Position numbers and translations under genes: made by a program
Part shown: positions 1 to 10,499 of the stretch, piece after piece
Position numbering within the stretch: position 1 is the first letter of the stretch
Layout of the letters: every line of letters begins with the position of its first letter
The notes under the pieces: generated by a model
The model's input: only the letters and a program-made list of their open reading frames with translations
Told to the model about the DNA's origin: nothing
The model's database searches: none
Origin: Prorocentrum cordatum
Lineage: Eukaryota > Sar > Dinophyceae > Prorocentrales > Prorocentraceae
Reading direction: 5' to 3'
Length of the DNA stretch: 64,000 bases
Assembly (NCBI GenBank): GCA_963575745.1
Contig: CAUYUJ010020182.1
Coordinates: forward strand, 234,620-298,619

Positions 1-40
1 AAGAGGAGAGGGAGGAGGGAGGAGGAGGGCGTCGCCAAGG

Positions 41-255
41 GTGTTCTCGGTTCGGTCGGTTCGGCTGCGTCGCAGTCGGTTGCGTTCGGTGGGTTCGGTC
101 TTGTCGGTTCGGCCGCGTCGCAGTCGGTTGCGTTCGGTAGGTTCGGTGCGGTCGGTGAGTGCGTCGTTGCCGCGCGTTGCTTCGCCCTTCTGGGCTGTAC
201 GTGGCCTGTCGATGTCGGTCGGCTTCGTTTTCGCAGTCGGTTCGATCGGTGCTCG
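41..255. repeat. CGGTT-rich degenerate satellite
   Basis: Short TTCGGT/GGTTCGG words recur throughout, with a partial duplication around TCGCAGTCGGTTGCG. The same vocabulary returns at 20715-20935 and 22915-23125. It does not match the dinoflagellate telomere repeat TTTAGGG. No coding signal is seen, although one short frame stays open. Confidence 0.6.
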
Positions 256-672
256 ATCTTGTTGTCGCTGAGAACGGCCTTGGCTGAGGCCCCTCAGAGC
301 CAACTCGTGCGGGGTTGCCAGAGGTGCCCCTGGCCCAATGTCCCCCCAGCTTGCCGGTTTATTTTGGAGCCCCTGGGGACCTCTGAGCCTCCAGAGGGGT
401 TCTCTGGAGGCCGTTGGGGCCCCTTGGGAATCCTGGGGGCACCTTGGGCCAGGAGCACTTCTGGGCAACGCCCGATCTCGGTGCTCTTTGTGAGGCGACT
501 GTCTCGCGGCGCTCCCGGGGCCTCCGACGCGACGCTGGTGACGCCTGTGCCGCCCTCGGCGCTCCGCTGCCCTCAGCCGCGTCCTCTCCACGAGCCTCGA
601 ACCTCAGAGGAGGAAAATGCACCGATACCTCAAAGGAGGCAAGTACCTCCTCAAGGCCTCTCCACTCAGACT
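256..672. other. Non-coding GC-rich stretch
   Basis: Contains GGGGCCCCTTGGG-type words resembling repeat family J. Overlapping frames are open on both strands, but none has recognisable protein character. Confidence 0.4.
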
Positions 673-851
673 CTCGGGCGGGTGGTAATGGGGGGTGGCC
701 TAAATAAGAGTGAAGAACAAGACGGCCCTATATGGGGCCTGCTAGGGCCCTTTGGGAGCCTGCAGGGGCCTACAAGGGCCCTCAGGGGCCCCCCTTTTGG
801 GTCTTCATCTCCACCCTTCATTGAGGTTACCTCCACTACCCACCGCCCGAG
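673..851. mobile_element. Inverted-repeat element, family S copy 1
   Basis: The left end reads CTCGGGCGGGTGGTAATG and the right end is its imperfect inverse (CCACCGCCCGAG). The interior carries AGGGCCCTTTGGGAGCC. A second copy at 10102-10270 shares both ends and interior. I cannot define a clean target duplication. Confidence 0.6.
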
Positions 852-1399
852 CTGTCGACGTGAACGGGATTTGGTCGCCAGGGCGCGACGGGAAGCCCAA
901 GCTGGACACCCAAGCATCCAGCCAGACCTGGCCCCTCGCCGATACAGGTCTGCCTGCGTCCGCCCGAGTGGGGAGGAAGGGGGGCGGAGGGGTGGCATGC
1001 AGATTCGCAGCGGAGGGGTGGCATGCAGATTCGCAGATGGCGCTGGTGACAATGACGTCGGTGCCGATGTATCTTGATGAGTATGATGCGGCCCGTGAAT
1101 ATACCACCTTTCTGCCCCACATCAACTGTCAGGCCGCGTCTCTCTCTCTCTCTCTTTCTCTCTTTCTCCCCTGCTCACCAGCCTGTCTACGACAGCGCAC
1201 TCCAGGGCTTGCCCGTTCTTGACGGCTGGCATTGCTTGTCATACAATGTTGTTGCGATGCTTGTGGCTAGCACAGTCCGGAAGAGGTGCGCTCTCGACCC
1301 GCGAATCCAAAACAAGTGGCTAGCACAGTGTCGCTGGCTCTCTGGAGTCTGGAGCCAGCAAGCCACTCGAAATACCGTCCACACGAGCATCAAAGAGGA
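852..1399. other. No gene seen
   Basis: Includes a direct repeat of GGTGGCATGCAGATTCGCAG at 992-1036 and a CT microsatellite at 1137-1172. No supported coding region. Confidence 0.4.
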
Positions 1400-1567
1400 C
1401 AGTGCCGTTTTTTAATACACGCTCCGCGTGCGGATCATGTATTAAAAGTGCAGGGATGCACCATTAAAACCAACGACGAGCTCATGCACATATATATATA
1501 TGTTATACATGAATCATGGGTTAAACATCCTATGTTTAAACATCCCCATGTATTAAACACTGCCCTG
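1400..1567. mobile_element. Inverted-repeat element, family M copy 1
   Basis: 168 bp, AT-richer than its surroundings. The ends are CAGTGCCGTTTTTTAATACA and, on the opposite strand, CAGGGCAGTGTTTAATACAT. GA flanks both sides, a possible 2-bp target duplication. A second copy lies at 6060-6223, sharing the internal GCGTGCGGATCATGTATT and AACCAACG motifs. Confidence 0.7.
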
Positions 1568-1727
1568 GACGTTCCAGCAGGGACGGGCTTCGGAGCAGCA
1601 GGCAAACGTGAAGGCGGCCGTCTGCCCCCGAGAATTTACGGGTGGCCCCTGCGCTCCGCCCCTCTGCCACGACGGGGGCTTCGGACGCACGAAGCGAACG
1701 TGCCGGAAAGGCTTGACACACCCACAC

Positions 1728-1730
1728 GCA

Positions 1731-1817
<87 letters not shown>

Positions 1818-2145
1818 GCACACACGCACGCATACACACAGTCACACACACACACACGAACGCGCACGATCACGCTCACGCTTACGCTCGCGCACGCACG
1901 CACACGCGCAAGCACGGACGCACTCACACACAACACAACACAACACACACACAACGCACACACATAAAATTAAACACACACGAACGCGCACGATCACGCT
2001 CACGCTTACGCTCGCGCACGCTCGCACACACGCAAGCACGGACGCACGCACGCACGCACGCACGCACACACGCACGCACACACACACACACACACAACAC
2101 ACACAACGCACAGCACACACACACACACCACACACACACATGCAC
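1728..2145. repeat. CA / CACG microsatellite with internal duplication
   Basis: A (CA)n run is followed by (ACGC)n. A segment beginning GAACGCGCACGATCACGC occurs at about 1858 and again at about 1982, so a roughly 125-bp block has been duplicated. Open frames here are repeat artefacts. Confidence 0.9.
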
Positions 2146-2177
2146 CTCACATCCGTGCACCCCATCACCTGGCAATC

Positions 2178-2950
2178 TTACATTGGCATGTTTAAAGGCG
2201 TCACGGATGAGGCCAGCGAGGACCGTACAGCGATTCGTTTCGAACCGTACCAGCCGCGCTCTTTACGCTTCTTGGCGCTCAGTTGCTCAGCACCCCGCCC
2301 GAACTGGTTGATCGACATGCTGGTACGGGCTACCCAGGTCAAGCTGTCGCCGAGATTGGCCTCCGTGCGGCACCACCGCACGAACAGGGCCGTCTCATGG
2401 ATGCAACGCTCAAACGCCTTGAGCTCGGGGGATGTCCGCTTCTTGGCGAGACGTTGCATCTGCACCCGCTCCAAGCCTGCCTCCCGGATGCTCCGCTCGA
2501 ACGCCATGAGCTCGAAGGCTTTTCGCCACTCGGCGAGACTGCGTGTGCACCTTCCCCTGCTTCGCCAGGCGATCGCAGATTCCCCTCGCATTCGCACTGG
2601 CCTGCGCGCACGCTCCGAGTGGGCCCCAACGCTCGTTCGCCACTGCCAGTAGCAGCCGCCGCGTCTGATGCGAGGCCCATGAGCTCAGCACAATCTCACG
2701 CGTTTCAGGAGTAGCCCGTCCCCTGAGGCGGTCAGCGCCTGTACCCTCGGCCGGATGGGAGCTTTCCGCTCGACTCCCTGCAGCCTCCCACTGTGGGCGG
2801 GCGCGCTGCCGATCGCGCAGGCTCCCGTCGAGCGTCCATCGGGCCCGTCGGCCCACGCTGCGTCGCTCCAGCCGGCCACCACCGCCTCGCAGTCGAAGGG
2901 CTTCAGGGTCAGCTTCAAAGCTCGGGTTTGGCTGCATCTGACGGATCAAA
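2178..2950 (-). pseudogene. Ty1/copia-type retrotransposon RNase H remnant
   Basis: Reading the minus strand, three frames carry successive pieces of a copia-style RNase H. About 2870-2805 encodes SDAAWADGPDGRSTG, like the SDASWA-x-DG-x-S motif at the start of plant and dinoflagellate copia RNase H. A middle piece (PIRPRVQALTASGDG, about 2760-2715) fits the helix that normally carries the catalytic Glu. About 2444-2334 encodes KKRTSPELKAFE and RWCRTEANLGDSLTW, matching the usual K-R...RWV..E..LADGLTK end of the domain. The pieces lie in different frames, so the copy has frameshifts and cannot be expressed. The role is known from the family: degrading RNA in RNA-DNA hybrids during LTR retrotransposition. 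I did not find integrase, RT or LTRs here. The assignment rests on motif order read by eye. Confidence 0.7.
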
Positions 2951-3095
2951 ATCCGTAAGGAACGTTTTCACACATACAAGCAAATTCGGAGATTGCCTTC
3001 GCCATATCCTGAGATGCGATTCTTGTTATTACACGGACGCACACGCGTCCTCAGGAAGGAAGGAACAGAACCATCCCTCCTCCTCTTCCTCACTC

Positions 3096-3262
3096 GTAAC
3101 CCGTTCATATTCAGACTCACTCATATTCAGACTCTCACCCTCAGATTCACTGACACTCGGACTTACTCACACTTAGACTCACTCATGCTGACACTCACCA
3201 CTCACCCTCACGCCTCCTCTTCCTCACCCAGGCTCACCCACCACACTCAGACCCACTCACAG
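3096..3262. repeat. ACTCAG-type degenerate tandem repeat
   Basis: Repeated CACTCAGACTCACTCA and TATTCAGACTC words. The same satellite makes a longer array at 5205-5845. Confidence 0.8.
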
Positions 3263-3284
3263 TCTTCGGAACATATTGTCAGGA

Positions 3285-3865
3285 TGTCTCAGGCGAGCCG
3301 CTGGTTTCAGCACGCCAAAAGGGGAGCCGCCAGGGAGGTAGTTCACGGGCCCGTTCGCGCCCAGTACGTTTGCCTGCTTGCGTGCCCAACATCCTCTGCT
3401 CTCAGAGCAGACTTCGAGGACGTCTCCCGCGAGGCGCTGGTTTCAGCACCCCACAGGGGGGCGCCAGGGGGATATTTGTTATAGGCCCTGTCGCGCCCAG
3501 GCGTATGGATGTTTCAGGCTGTTTGCTTGCTTGCAAGGCCAACATGCCTTGCTTTCGGAACGAACTGTGAATTTGTTTCTGGCGAGGCGCTGGCTTCAGC
3601 ACTTCCAAAGGGGAGCCGCCGGGGAGGTATTTCACGGACCCGTTCGCGCCCTGTGTGTAGGGATGCCTCAAAGGGTTTGCTTTTTGGCATGCCCATTATC
3701 CTCTGCTCTCAGAGCAGATTGCGAGGATTTCTTACGCGAGGCGCTGGTTTCAGCACTCCCAAGGGGGGGGGTCGCCAGGAGATTAGTTCACGGGCCCATT
3801 TGCGCCCAGATTGTGGGGATGTTTCAGGCGGTTTTGCTTGTTTGGGCGCCACTGAACTCCTCTGT
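3285..3865. repeat. About 150-bp tandem repeat, 4 units
   Basis: Each unit contains GCGAGGCGCTGGTTTCAGCA, then a run like CCAAAAGGGGAGCCGCC, then CACGGGCCCGTTCGCGCCCA. Unit anchors lie near 3300, 3433, 3588 and 3741. An isolated fifth unit sits at 5025-5165, beyond the family J repeat, suggesting that J sequence was inserted into or expanded within the array. Confidence 0.85.
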
Positions 3866-3944
3866 TGTCATATACATGTAACGGGCGACCGGGTCAGGCC
3901 GGGACCACGACCGTAAATGTGAGGCCCAGACCGTCAGCCCGCCT

Positions 3945-4935
3945 CTGGGAGCCTAAAATTGGCCCATGGAGCCCTCAGACAGAACTCCCGGCGGCCCCAG
4001 ATGGTCTCGAGACACCCCCAAGACGCCGTCCAGGGGTCTTTGGCGACGCACGATACATTTTAAACTGCCCCGGAGGCCCCCGCGACGCCCCGAGAGGCCT
4101 TTAAGATGCCGCTCAAGAGCGCCCCGAGAGGGCAAAACTGTGGATTTCCACTGCTTGTTCCCAATATTTGTTGCGTTCTCGCTGTTTCGTATTTCCGGCG
4201 CTAAAGCACCGCCCAAGAGGCTCCCAAAGCCGCTCCCAGACGGACAAGAGGCCCCCAAGAGGGCCCCAAGACGGCCCAAGAGAGCCCCGAGACGGCCCCA
4301 GAGCCGCCCAAGACGGCGCAAGAGGGTCCCAAGAAGGCCCCAAGAGGGGCCCAAGAGAGGGAACGCGAATTGAAAGATCAAGCTCTCCGCCCCAAGATGC
4401 CTTCAAGAGGCCCCACGAGGCCCCCGGGAAGCCCCCAAGAGGCCCCCAAGAGGCTCCAAGAGGCCTCCAGGAGGGCCCCAAGACGGCCCAAGAGAGCCCC
4501 GAGACGGCCCCAGAGCCGCCCAAGACTGCACAAGAGGGTCCCAAGAAGGCCCCAAGAGGGGCCCAAGAGAGGGAACGCGAACTGAAAAATCAAGCTCTCC
4601 GCCCCACGAGGCCCCAAGATGCCCCCGGGAAGCCCCAGGAGGCCCCCAAGAGGCCCCAAGAGGCTCCCAAGAAGCCCAAAAGAGGCCCCAAGACGGCACC
4701 CAAAAGGCGTCAAAACTCTTTCTAAGAGGCCCCCGAAGACATGCCAAGAAGGTCCGATGACGAGTTCAAGAAGCAGTCCAGGATGCTCCGAAGAGGCCCC
4801 AAGAGGCCCCCAAGAGAGCCCAAGAGGCTCCCAAGGCGGCCTCAAGCAGCATCCAGAAGGCCGGAAAGAGGCCCCCAAGAGCTCGGCGGTCCAGGCGGGG
4901 GCCGAACGAACATTTCCAGCCCTGGGCTCCCATAA
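3945..4935 (-). repeat. Family J repeat, antisense copy (CCCCAAGAGGCC array)
   Basis: Degenerate GCCCCAAGAGGC words fill about 1 kb, with a roughly 200-bp higher-order duplication (the segment after GGGAACGCGAA occurs near 4362 and 4570). A non-repetitive island at 4136-4210, read on the minus strand, resembles islands at about 31855-31910 and 44960-45020. The large open frames are artefacts of the repeat. Confidence 0.75.
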
Positions 4936-5024
4936 GCCCAACATGAAGCCCTAAGAGTTGGACCATCCAGCTTAGCTAGAACTTGAGCGCGCGCGATGCG
5001 CGCGCGATGGTTCTAGTGGCATAT

Positions 5025-5165
5025 TGCGAGGATTTCTCAGGCGAGGCGCTGGATGCAGCACCCCAAAGGGAAACGCCAGTGGGTATTTCACGGGACCGTT
5101 CGCGCCCAGATTGTGGGGTTGTCTCAGCCAGTTTTCTTGTTTCGGCGCCAAGGTTTGTCTTTGGA
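5025..5165. repeat. Isolated unit of the 150-bp repeat
   Basis: Shares GGCGAGGCGCTGGA, the CCCCAAAGGG run and CACGGGACCGTTCGCGCCC with the array at 3285-3865. Confidence 0.8.
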
Positions 5166-5204
5166 TTTGTGTTATTTAGACGCCTCCGGACCTCATTCAC
5201 TCGC

Positions 5205-5845
5205 TCACCTCCTCCTCCTCCTCGTCCTCCTCCTCCTCATCACCACCCCTTTTCTTCCTCTTCCACATCCAGACACATTCACGCTCAGACTTCTCATCAG
5301 CACCTCTCCCTCACGTCAGACCCACTCATCACACTCATATTCAACCAGACCCAGTCTCACTCATGCTCAGTCTCAGTCATGCATAGATTCACTCACATTC
5401 AGACTCGCTCACACTCAGTCTCACCCACATTCAGATTAACTCACGCTCGGACTTAGTCACGCGCAGATTCACCCACCCTCAGATTCACTCATATTTTAAC
5501 TCACTCCTACTCAGACTCATTCAAACTCAGACTCGAGCTCATCATACTCATCATACTCGTACTCAGGCTTACACTCAGACCGGCTTACAGCAAGACTAAC
5601 TCACGATCAGGTTCAACCACCCTCAGGTTCACCCATACTCAGGCTCACTCGTACTCAGACTCGCTCGTACTCGGAATCATATTCATCATACTCGTACTCA
5701 GACCCAACTACATTTCGACTCTCTCGCACTCGGACTCACTCACACTCAGACTCACTCGTACCCAGACTTTCTCGCACCTAGACTCAATCACATTCAAGCT
5801 CAATCATACCCAGACTCACCCACACTCAGACTCACTCAGAGGTGT
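5205..5845. repeat. ACTCAG-type degenerate satellite
   Basis: A CTCCTCCTC stretch leads into about 600 bp of ACTCACACTCAGACTC-like units with a period near 6 and superimposed longer periods. Related to 3096-3262. Confidence 0.85.
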
Positions 5846-6059
5846 TGTTTTTGGTGGTCCAGTACTCCTCCTCTGTTCCACTTGTGCTTCCCTCATCTCC
5901 CATGAAGGTTGCCCAGAGAAGGGTGACGTCATGGAAGTCGTCGCTGTCGTCGTCGTCGTGTCTACACCTCGCCCTCACCCATATTCTCACAGACAGTTCC
6001 TCAGCGAGACGTGGCAGGAGCACGAGATGCACGGGGGTCTCCGCGTCGAGTACGTACTA

Positions 6060-6223
6060 CAGTGCCGTTTTTGTATACATGGTCCGCGTGCGGATCATGT
6101 ATTCAACATGCAGGGATTTAGTATTAAAACCAACGTTGAGCTCATGCATAAATTTATTCATGAATTAATCATGCATTAGGAATCCAATATGGTTTAAAAT
6201 CCTATGTATTAAAACCTGCCCTG
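6060..6223. mobile_element. Inverted-repeat element, family M copy 2
   Basis: 164 bp. The left end is CAGTGCCGTTTTTGTATACA; the right end on the other strand is CAGGGCAGGTTTTAATACAT. TA flanks both sides. It aligns with copy 1 (1400-1567) across its length. Confidence 0.7.
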
Positions 6224-6239
6224 TACCCTCGGGGCCATA

Positions 6240-6580
6240 ACGCGCGCTATGCCCCCCCCCTCCCCCCCCATCACGCAACTTCCCCTCCTGGAGCGCCCCC
6301 GACACTGCCGCAGCGCGTCTGGCATCACAGTCCGTCGCGGCGGGAGGGCAGGGGCATTATGTTATGCCCCCCTTCCCGCCCACCCCCCTCTCCCCAGAGC
6401 GCCCGTGATCTCCGCGAGTGAAAGGGTGCTCTCTTGTTTCCGTGTGTGGAGATCCTCGGGAAGGTAGGGGACAAGGAGGGGGGGCTCAAGTCCGGAAGAA
6501 TGTGTCTCGATGTCTTATGTGTCCCCCCCTTGGGCCCCTTTTCTCTGCAGCGCTCTTGGTCTCGAAGAGCTCGGCGAGAG
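6240..6580. other. No gene seen
   Basis: C-rich tracts and unique GC-rich sequence with no supported coding frame. Confidence 0.4.
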
Positions 6581-6725
6581 GAGGCGGCGGAGGAGGCGGA
6601 GGAGGAGGAGGAGGCGGAGGAGGAGGAGGAGGAGGAGGAGGAAGAGGAGGAGGAGGAGGAGGAAGAGGGAGGAGGAGGAGGAGGGGGAGGAGGAGCGAGG
6701 AGGAGAGGAGGAGGAGGACTGGCGT
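6581..6725. repeat. (GGA)n purine tract
   Basis: Almost pure GGA/GAG triplets on the plus strand. Frames read poly-Glu, poly-Arg or poly-Gly and are not credible genes. Confidence 0.95.
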
Positions 6726-6885
6726 CGAGCTCGACGGCCGGGGGCCAGGTCTCGCCCGGAGCTCCTCGCAGCAGTGCCACCATCGAGGGGGGTCGGCGTT
6801 TTCTTATTCATTCCCCACATGCTTCGTGGGGTTCTGGTTTTCTTCCCTGCCGCGCCGCGCCCGCGTCTCACACCCGCGCCCTCCT

Positions 6886-7022
6886 CCCCTCCTCCTCCTC
6901 CTCCTCCTCCTCCTCCTCCTCCTCCTCCTCCTCCTCAGCACAGCACAGCAGCACAGCACAGCACAGCAGACCGCAGCACAGCATAGGACAGCACAGCACA
7001 GCTCAGCAGAGCACAGCACAGC
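6886..7022. repeat. (TCC)n tract joined to AGCAC repeat
   Basis: About 50 bp of TCC triplets followed by repeated CAGCACAGCACAG. Confidence 0.9.
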
Positions 7023-7094
7023 ACGTCTCGGCGACACGCGTCTACATACAGCCGCACGCATGCACACACTCGCACACACAAGACGACACCAGTC

Positions 7095-7912
7095 CTCCCA
7101 GTCGCCCTGGCATAGCAGGCGTGGCACTTTCTCGACACCATAGGGGGTGCGCAGGGGGTGGTCTCTCGCTGCGGTCTCTATACGTCCCAGTCGTCCTGGC
7201 ATAGCAGGCGTGGCACTTTCTCGACACCATAGGGGGTGCGCAGGGGGTGGTCCCTGAGCGCGGCTGCTATACGCGCCGCTCGTCCAGGCATAGCAGGCGT
7301 GGCACTTTCTCGACACCAGAGGAGGTGCGCAGGGGGTGGTCCCCGAGCGCGGCTGCTATACGCGCCGGTCGTCCAGGCATAGCAGGCGTAGCACTTTCTC
7401 GACACCAGAGGGGGTGCGCAGGGGGTGGTCCCTGAGCGCGCGGCTGCTATACGCGCCGGTCGTCCAGGCATAGCAGGCGTGGCACTTTCTCGACACCAGA
7501 GGGGGTGCGCAGGGGGTGGTCCCTGAGCGCGGCCGCTATGCACGACGGTCGTCCAGGCACAGCAGGCGTGGCACTTTCTCGACACCAGAGGGGGGCGCAG
7601 GAGGTGGTCCCTGAGCTCGGCCGCTATGCGCGACGGTCGTCCAGGCATGGCAGCAGGCGTGGCAGCTTTCTCGACACCAGACACCAGGGGGGCGCAGGGG
7701 GTGGTCCCTGAGCGCGGCGCTATACGCGCCGGTCGTCCAGGCATAGCAGGCGTGGCACTTTCTCGACACCAGAGGGGGTGCACAGGGGGTGGTCCCTGAG
7801 CGCGGCCGCTATGCACGACGGTCGTCCAGGCACAGCAGGCGTGGCACTTTCTCGGCACCAGAGGGGGGCGCAGGAGGTGGTCCCTGAGCTCGGCCGCTAT
7901 GCACGATGGTCC
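7095..7912. repeat. 89-bp minisatellite, about 9 units
   Basis: The anchor GGCATAGCAGGCGTGGCAC recurs at about 7111, 7200, 7289, 7378, 7469, 7558, 7646, 7742 and 7831, giving periods of 88-96 with 89 dominant. Units differ by substitutions, with alternating ACGCGCC and GCACGAC variants. The repeats abut without unique spacers, so this is not a CRISPR array. Confidence 0.95.
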
Positions 7913-8114
7913 TCCTCCCTTCTCTCCTCTTCTTCCTCCTCCTCCTCCTTGCCCTCTACCTCCTCTCCAGGAGGCCGACCTGGCTTGTCCGTGCTCGGCC
8001 GCCTTAGGTGTCTCGTGCTCGACCGACCTGACTTATTCGACCGCCTTAGGTGTGGCGTCGGGAATCACTGCCGTGCCATGCCTTTCGTCGGCGCCGTGCC
8101 GTGCCGTGCCGTGC

Positions 8115-8645
8115 GCGGCCGTGCAGGAGTTGCGAGGAGTAGGAGTTGAGAGGAGTGCGGAGGAGTTGTGAGGAGGAGGATTTGATAGGAGTGCGGAGGT
8201 GTTCAGAGGAGCGCGGAGGAGTTGAGAGGAGTGCGGAGGAGTGCAGAAGGAGGAGTACAGAAGGATATGAGAGGATGAAATGAGAGGAGTGCGGAGGAGT
8301 TGAGGGAAGTGCGGAGGAATTGAGAGGAGTGCGGAGGAGTTGACAGGATGGGGTGGGACGAGGAGGAGGAGGACGAGGAGGAGGAGGAGGACGACGACGA
8401 CCACGAGTGCGGCGACGAATACAACGAGCACTACCAACACAACGAGTACGACGACGTCGAGTGCGACGACGACGAGTGCGACGACGAGTGCGACGAGCAC
8501 GACGACGAATGCGAAGACGAGTACGACGGCGAGGTACGACGACGAGTACGATGACGAGTAAGACGATAGAGCGGCAACGAGTACGACGACGAGTACGACG
8601 AGTACGACAACGAGTACGACAAGTACGACGACGATTCGCGACGAG
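8115..8645. repeat. GGAGTTGAGAGGAGTGC repeat grading into (GAC)n
   Basis: 8115-8345 holds about 20-bp units of GAGGAGTTGAGAGGAGTGCG. 8346-8645 holds GAC/GAG triplets with the longer unit GACGACGAGTGCGACGAC. Open frames reading poly-Asp are artefacts. Confidence 0.9.
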
Positions 8646-8754
8646 GGTTTAGAACGCAACATTGCGCATAGATGATAATGACAAGCAAACACATAAGATT
8701 AAACATCAGTATGTGGGGTTCCTCGGTAGCGTAATTGTTTTGCCGATCGGCGCG

Positions 8755-8835
8755 GAGGAGGAGGAGGAAGAGGAGGAGGAGGAGGAGGAAGAGGACGAGG
8801 AGGAGGAGGGTGGAGGAGGAGGAGGAGGAGGAGAA
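8755..8835. repeat. (GGA)n tract
   Basis: GGA/GAG triplets on the plus strand. Confidence 0.95.
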
Positions 8836-9245
8836 TCGGAGGTGGATAGACCTCCTACCCTGACACGTCGATTGAGGAATTGGCCGTTTTCGGTTCGCGA
8901 GAGGGCATCGCGGCCGCCATTTTTGCGGGTCCAGGTCCGTCGGTTTCGGTCCCAGGCCGTTTTCACTAAGGGGAGGTTTACTAAAGGGAGGTTTGTCCAC
9001 CGCCGAGAGAAGGGGGAGGCGGAGGGAGAGGGGGAAGGAGGAGGCGTACCCCCCCCCTCCCCCCGCCATGGAGTAGATCTTGGGTGTTTTTGGTGCCTGT
9101 TTCGACTGGGTGGAGTCCATCCCCTGCGGCCGCACTCCTGCAGACAGTCGCACTGAGCAGAGGTACGGAGCCGGACCCCCCCCCTTTCCGCCCAATGTCG
9201 AAACGCCGAATATGAGAACGCTCACGAGCCAGGAGGCATCTAGGC

Positions 9246-9405
9246 TTAAGTCGGGCCTGTCCCTCTACAGGAGGAAGATTCAAACATAGTGAGAAAATAG
9301 TCAGGGGACTATCGTGTCGCCAACGTTTGCCTATGTTTGAGCATGTTCTAACTATTTCTAGTGTTTCCCTCAAAATCCGCCTGTGGGAGGACATGCCCGA
9401 CCTAA
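9246..9405. mobile_element. hAT-like MITE, family D copy 1
   Basis: 160 bp. The left end is TTAAGTCGGGCCTGTCCC; the right end on the other strand is TTAGGTCGGGCATGTCC. It is bounded by a perfect 8-bp direct repeat ATCTAGGC (9238-9245 and 9406-9413). An 8-bp target duplication is typical of hAT-superfamily transposition. No transposase is encoded, so it is non-autonomous. Related copies lie at 12883-13037, 13542-13697 and 41801-41965. Confidence 0.85.
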
Positions 9406-9434
9406 ATCTAGGCCTCCTAGGATGGGGTCCGAAC

Positions 9435-9583
9435 AGATGGGGTCGGAGGGTCGCGCCGTCTCGTCGACACGTCTGCGATGCGGCTGGTTGTGGCGCCCGA
9501 TGTTCTCCACGCTGGCGTGGCCGATTCATCGGCGACGCATCGCCGATGTGTCGGCGATGCGGCGCGATCCTCCGACCCCATCT
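9435..9583. mobile_element. Foldback element, family N
   Basis: The arms are AGATGGGGTCGGAGGGTCGC on the left and its near-perfect inverse on the right (AGATGGGGTCGGAGGATCGC on the opposite strand). The interior has inverted TCGGCGATG words. Single copy here; it starts 22 bp after the D1 target duplication. Confidence 0.65.
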
Positions 9584-10101
9584 ACTCAGACCCCGTTTAG
9601 GAGGCCTCTAAGGAACGAGGAGGGGGAGGAGAGAATGAAGGCCCCTCCATCATGCCCCCCTTCCCTTTGAGAAGAGGGGGGTAGAGAGGGAGGGAGGGAG
9701 GGAGGCAGGCATGGAGGCAGGAGGGGGACGTGTTGCTCTGATCGATATTGGATTGTGCCGTCTTTCTCCGCTGCTCCTGTGGTCTCCCATGCGTTTCCGG
9801 TGAGGCTGCGGAGGGAGAGCGCGCGTGTGGTTGTGCGTCCAAAGGTTGCACGTCTCAAGCGACGTTGCACGGGTGAGCATCTCATTGTTGATCGGCAGAC
9901 TAATAAGAAGAGGGCCAGGAGCAGCGAAGAGCAACACATTGCAGAAACATCAGACTTGCGGATCTTCGCGCGGGTCTCTGCAATCTGTGCGCGCCAGCAG
10001 CGGCGCTGGAGGCGCCGCCAGGGGGTTCAGCGCAGATCCCAGAAATCCGCGTTGAGCTCCGAAAGGTTTACGTTTATACCGTGTTCTCATCTTCGAGAGG
10101 A

Positions 10102-10270
10102 TCGGGCGGGTGGTCATGGGGTGTGACATAAGCGGGGGGTGAAGAAAAGGACTTTTAAAGGGGCGCTGCAGGGCCCCTTTGGGAGCCAGTTGGTGCCCAA
10201 AGGGGCCCCCTTCAGGGCCAGGGCCATTTTTCTTGGCCCCCCATTTGAGTCACTTGCCACCCCGCCCGGG
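10102..10270. mobile_element. Inverted-repeat element, family S copy 2
   Basis: Ends TCGGGCGGGTGG and CCGCCCGGGA in inverse orientation. The shared interior includes GGGCCCCTTTGGGAGCC. Aligns with 673-851. It lies 25 bp upstream of family B copy 1. Confidence 0.6.
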
Positions 10271-10295
10271 AGGAGAACTCGTCTTCCCCCTCTCC

Positions 10296-10496
10296 TGCGG
10301 GCAAGATTCATGTCCATATCCAGTGCCTCTTGGACGTTTTTTGGAAGCGGCGCCACAAGGCCGAGGCGCACTGGATATGGATAAAAATCGAGCCTCTAGG
10401 GGGCTAATTTATCCATATCCAGTGCGCCTCGGGTTTCTTGGGAAGGGAGCCCGAAACTCCATACTGCAGTAGATATGGACAGAAGTATTGCCCGCA
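10296..10496 (+). mobile_element. Foldback MITE, family B copy 1
   Basis: 201 bp. The terminal inverted repeats are TGCGGGCAAGATTCATGTCC and TGCGGGCAATACTTCTGTCC, flanked by the 5-bp direct repeat TCTCC (10291-10295 and 10497-10501). The interior contains several inverted copies of ATATCCAGTGC. The second copy (37658-37857) is in the opposite orientation and has its own 5-bp duplication. No coding capacity. Confidence 0.85.
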
Positions 10497-10499
10497 TCT

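Noticed and set aside
41-255. Telomeric repeat
   Set aside because: GGTTCGG words are irregular and unlike TTTAGGG; similar blocks occur internally.
1728-2145. His/Thr-rich coding sequence
   Set aside because: Derived from CA/CACG microsatellites and open on both strands.
7095-7912. Possible CRISPR array
   Set aside because: Period 89 with no conserved-repeat/unique-spacer alternation, and the genome is eukaryotic.
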